DNA of 16,165 nt, taken from the NCBI GenBank assembly GCA_025999435.1, contig BNXH01000037.1, positions 1-16,165 on the forward strand. Direction: 5' to 3'. Position numbers and translations under genes: made by a program. Shown here one piece after another: positions 15,118 through 16,165 of this stretch. A model generated the notes under the pieces. It was not told the DNA's origin, did not search any database, and was given only the letters and a program-made list of their open reading frames with translations. Every line of letters starts with the position of its first letter. The stretch's first letter is position 1. This stretch comes from Bacteroidia bacterium. GTDB lineage: Bacteria > Bacteroidota > Bacteroidia > Bacteroidales > Dysgonomonadaceae.

Positions 15118-15439
15118 CTTTTATTGGTTTGACGGTTACGGCTCCAATCGTATCTTCATGGGCGGTTTCAAGGAGTAAGCTGAAAAAATCATTCTCATCA
15201 ATTTTATACTTTTGAACCTGCACCTGCTTATTCACACCTTCAGATAACATATTGAAAAAAAACGGGAATAAAGATTCGGAATGATATTCCTTTTGCGATT
15301 TAGGAAACGTTAGGCTGATAGCGGACTTTTCTGGATTATTGAAGTATTGGTCCGTATAAGAAAATGTATAAGAACCGTTGTCATTTTCAGTCAATATCCC
15401 GGCCAGCTCTTCATTGACATAAATATTCGCTTTTCTCAT
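15101..15439 (-). CDS. hipS: HipS-like protein (stand-alone HipA N-subdomain 1)
   Basis: The 112 residues match the N-terminal subdomain (Couple_hipA) of HipA: MRKANIYVNEELAGIL, YTFSYTDQYF (about 24-33), AISLTFPKSQKEY, LFPFFFNMLSEGVNKQ (about 57-72), ENDFFSLLLETAHEDTIGAVTVKPI. In two-gene hipBA systems this domain is fused to the kinase; in E. coli HipBST it is separate and acts as the antitoxin that neutralises HipT. The present order hipB-hipS-hipT is the same. The gene overlaps hipB by 4 bases (ATGA) and hipT by 17, so the three are translated together. Antitoxin function is inferred from this arrangement. Confidence 0.85.
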   Translation of the reverse strand: MRKANIYVNEELAGILTENDNGSYTFSYTDQYFNNPEKSAISLTFPKSQKEYHSESLFPFFFNMLSEGVNKQVQVQKYKIDENDFFSLLLETAHEDTIGAVTVKPIKDEKAD

Positions 15440-15639
15440 ATATTACCTGGATTTTTAATAACCAAATCAATATGCATTCCCAATACATTTGCGATTTTAT
15501 CCAGTGTTTTCACGGAAGGGTTTCCCTTTCCAGTTTCTATCTGTTTTATTGTCCGCAGGGCAACTCCGGATATATCGGCTAAATCCTGTTGGGTTATACC
15601 CAGCACGGTTCGTCTTTCTTTTATTTTTTTATAGATCAT
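15436..15639 (-). CDS. hipB: HipB-like XRE-family DNA-binding regulator
   Basis: The start is put at the ATG at 15639 (MIYKKIKERRTVLGITQQDLAD), 67 residues. A longer in-frame ATG at 15702 would precede the promoter's -7 box and is rejected. The whole protein is one helix-turn-helix of the XRE/Cro type: ITQQDLADISGVALRTIKQIETGKGNPSVKTLDKIANVLG (about 16-55), followed by a short tail MHIDLVIKNPGNI. It should bind repeats in its own promoter (15647-15665, 15707-15725) and repress the operon, together with HipS and HipT as in related systems. It ends in an ATGA overlap with hipS. Confidence 0.85.
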   Translation of the reverse strand: MIYKKIKERRTVLGITQQDLADISGVALRTIKQIETGKGNPSVKTLDKIANVLGMHIDLVIKNPGNI

Positions 15640-15646
15640 TTCATTC

Positions 15647-15725
15647 GAGCATTTTATTGCACTTTTAAGCAAAGATACAATATTTCTTAAATGCAAAAAC
15701 AAAATAGAGTATTATATTGCACTTT
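15647..15725. promoter_or_regulatory. probable HipB operators: repeated GAGyATTwTATTGCACTTT
   Basis: Two direct repeats, GAGCATTTTATTGCACTTT (15647-15665) and GAGTATTATATTGCACTTT (15707-15725), agree at 17 of 19 positions and start 60 bases apart. A partial third copy, TAGTATTTTATTGC, lies at 15765-15778. The first covers the expected transcription start and the second lies just upstream of the -33 box, as for an autorepressor. The match is direct; HipB binding is inferred. Confidence 0.55.
15670..15703 (-). promoter_or_regulatory. hipBST promoter (TTTG ... TATCTTTG)
   Basis: On the minus strand TATCTTTG (15670-15677) is preceded by TTTG at 15694-15697 (16-base spacer) and another at 15700-15703 (22-base spacer). 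This fits the Bacteroidetes promoter pattern, and it lies 30 bases before the chosen hipB ATG. Confidence 0.6.
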
Positions 15726-15965
15726 GCGAGTAGATTTATGTGTGAATTTTAAGAATGCCAAAAATAGTATTTTATTGCTTATCAGTAAATAATGAATGAA
15801 AAGGAGGCGAATGACGATTTGGAAACGGTCAGGTTATTTCGGACCTCTTTACTTTTTATAGATTAAATGACTTATTTACAAGATAGTAGGCGTTCTTTAT
15901 ATTGCATATATTTCCTACCGGTTTCTTTTATTTAAATGTTTGTCCTTTTAGTTTTCAGCTTAATA

Positions 15966-16002
15966 TAAATAAAAAGGGTTATTCAGATAATCCGAACAAC
16001 CC
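15966..16002 (-). terminator. rho-independent terminator on the minus strand
   Basis: On the minus strand GGGTT-g-TTC and GAA-t-AACCC form a hairpin (15976-16002) followed by TTTTTATTT. It would end transcripts from the gene at the right edge and separate them from hipBST. Confidence 0.65.
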
Positions 16003-16061
16003 AAAATCCAAATGGTGGAACCCGGGATTATTTTTTTGATTCTTTCTTTTAATTTTTTGGT
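15968..16061 (-). ncRNA. candidate small RNA between a -7 box and the terminator
   Basis: A TATCTTTG box (16068-16075, minus) lies just after the stop of the right-edge gene, and a strong terminator follows about 90 bases later with no ORF between. This arrangement would produce an RNA of roughly 94 bases ending in the hairpin, with a GC-rich CCCGGGTTCCACCA segment in the middle. The -33 element is not evident, so this may simply be the 3' untranslated region of the gene. Confidence 0.25.
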
Positions 16062-16067
16062 GAGCGA

Positions 16068-16075
16068 CAAAGATA
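16068..16075 (-). promoter_or_regulatory. -7 box (TATCTTTG) behind the right-edge gene
   Basis: TATCTTTG on the minus strand lies 7 bases beyond the stop codon at 16083. It has no clear -33 partner. If active it would drive only the short terminator-ended transcript to its left. Confidence 0.3.
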
Positions 16076-16082
16076 GTAATTA

Positions 16083-16165
16083 TCATAAATCCTCGCTATC
16101 TTCTTTCTCTAAATCGGTCATAACCTCTTTCAATATGGAATCGAAAAGATTATCAAGTTCCTCAT
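16083..16165 (-). CDS. C-terminal end of an unknown gene entering from the right edge
   Basis: Twenty-six codons are open from the window edge to TGA at 16083-16085. They are strongly acidic (EELDNLFDSILKEV, then DLEKEDSEDL), typical of a helical charged tail. A good terminator lies 80 bases downstream. Too little is present to name the protein. Confidence 0.45.
   Translation of the reverse strand, partial: EELDNLFDSILKEVMTDLEKEDSEDL

Larger units (their letters stand above)
15726..16082. other. intergenic region between hipB and the right-edge gene
   Basis: No gene is supported. It holds the third partial operator-like repeat (15765-15778), an unconvincing 24-codon ORF at 15792, and a terminator (15966-16002) with a -7 box (16068-16075) upstream of it on the minus strand. 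Confidence 0.5.

Noticed and set aside
15640..15702. Longer HipB starting at 15702
   Set aside because: This start lies upstream of the -7 box (15670-15677) and would add 21 residues unlike the XRE family.
15792..15866. 24-codon ORF between hipB and the terminator
   Set aside because: Too short, no promoter box at the right distance, and no recognisable pattern.
15990..16050. tRNA-like 3' end (GGAACCCGGGATTA)
   Set aside because: No T-loop GGTTC with its partner, no anticodon arm and no cloverleaf could be drawn on either strand.
1..16165. CRISPR array or cas genes
   Set aside because: No regularly spaced repeats with unique spacers and no Cas motifs were seen.

Overview
The window looks like accessory DNA from Bacteroides or a close Bacteroidales relative. 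Several genes are preceded by TAnnTTTG boxes (the Bacteroidetes -7 element), there are almost no purine-rich Shine-Dalgarno sites, the DNA is AT-rich, and the tyrosine recombinases and transposases are of Bacteroidales type. Family names come from reading motifs; no database search was possible.

Layout: (1) 1-1083: the N-terminal end of an IS630-like transposase running off the left edge, then two or three small uncharacterised ORFs. (2) 1084-5019: a recombinase graveyard. It holds a tyrosine recombinase lacking its catalytic C-terminus, a complete ISAs1-family insertion sequence with 23-bp inverted repeats, an orphan C-terminal recombinase fragment, and a nearly full-length recombinase that stops just before its catalytic tyrosine. 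Repeated GTTACC/GGTAAC hexamers cluster here, probably recombinase binding sites or operators. (3) 5020-5880: no intact gene; a minus-strand promoter, a 23-codon stub, a frameshifted gene remnant and the hsdM leader. (4) 5881-14001: a tightly packed type I restriction-modification operon, hsdM-hsdS-hsdR, followed by a YgjP/DUF45-type zinc metallopeptidase. The hsdM/hsdS and hsdR/peptidase junctions overlap and the hsdS/hsdR gap is 5 bp. HsdS carries an unusual C-terminal extension of about 200 residues resembling a Panacea (DUF4065/SocA-like) domain. (5) 14104-15639, opposite strand: hipB-hipS-hipT, a three-gene HipBST-type toxin-antitoxin module with overlapping genes, a good promoter and 60-bp-spaced repeats that look like HipB operators. 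(6) 15703-16165: intergenic DNA with a strong minus-strand terminator, a possible small RNA, and the last 26 codons of a gene entering from the right.

Functionally, HsdM2S would methylate a bipartite site, HsdR would cut unmodified DNA, and the peptidase and the HsdS extension are candidates for regulating that activity or sensing attack on it. The adjacent convergent HipBST kinase module adds a second stress or defence device. The combination of recombinase debris, restriction system and toxin-antitoxin module is that of a degraded integrative-element scar that retained its defence cargo. The most distinctive points are the HsdS fusion, the coupled peptidase, the split HipA with an SIS loop, and the GTTACC array.
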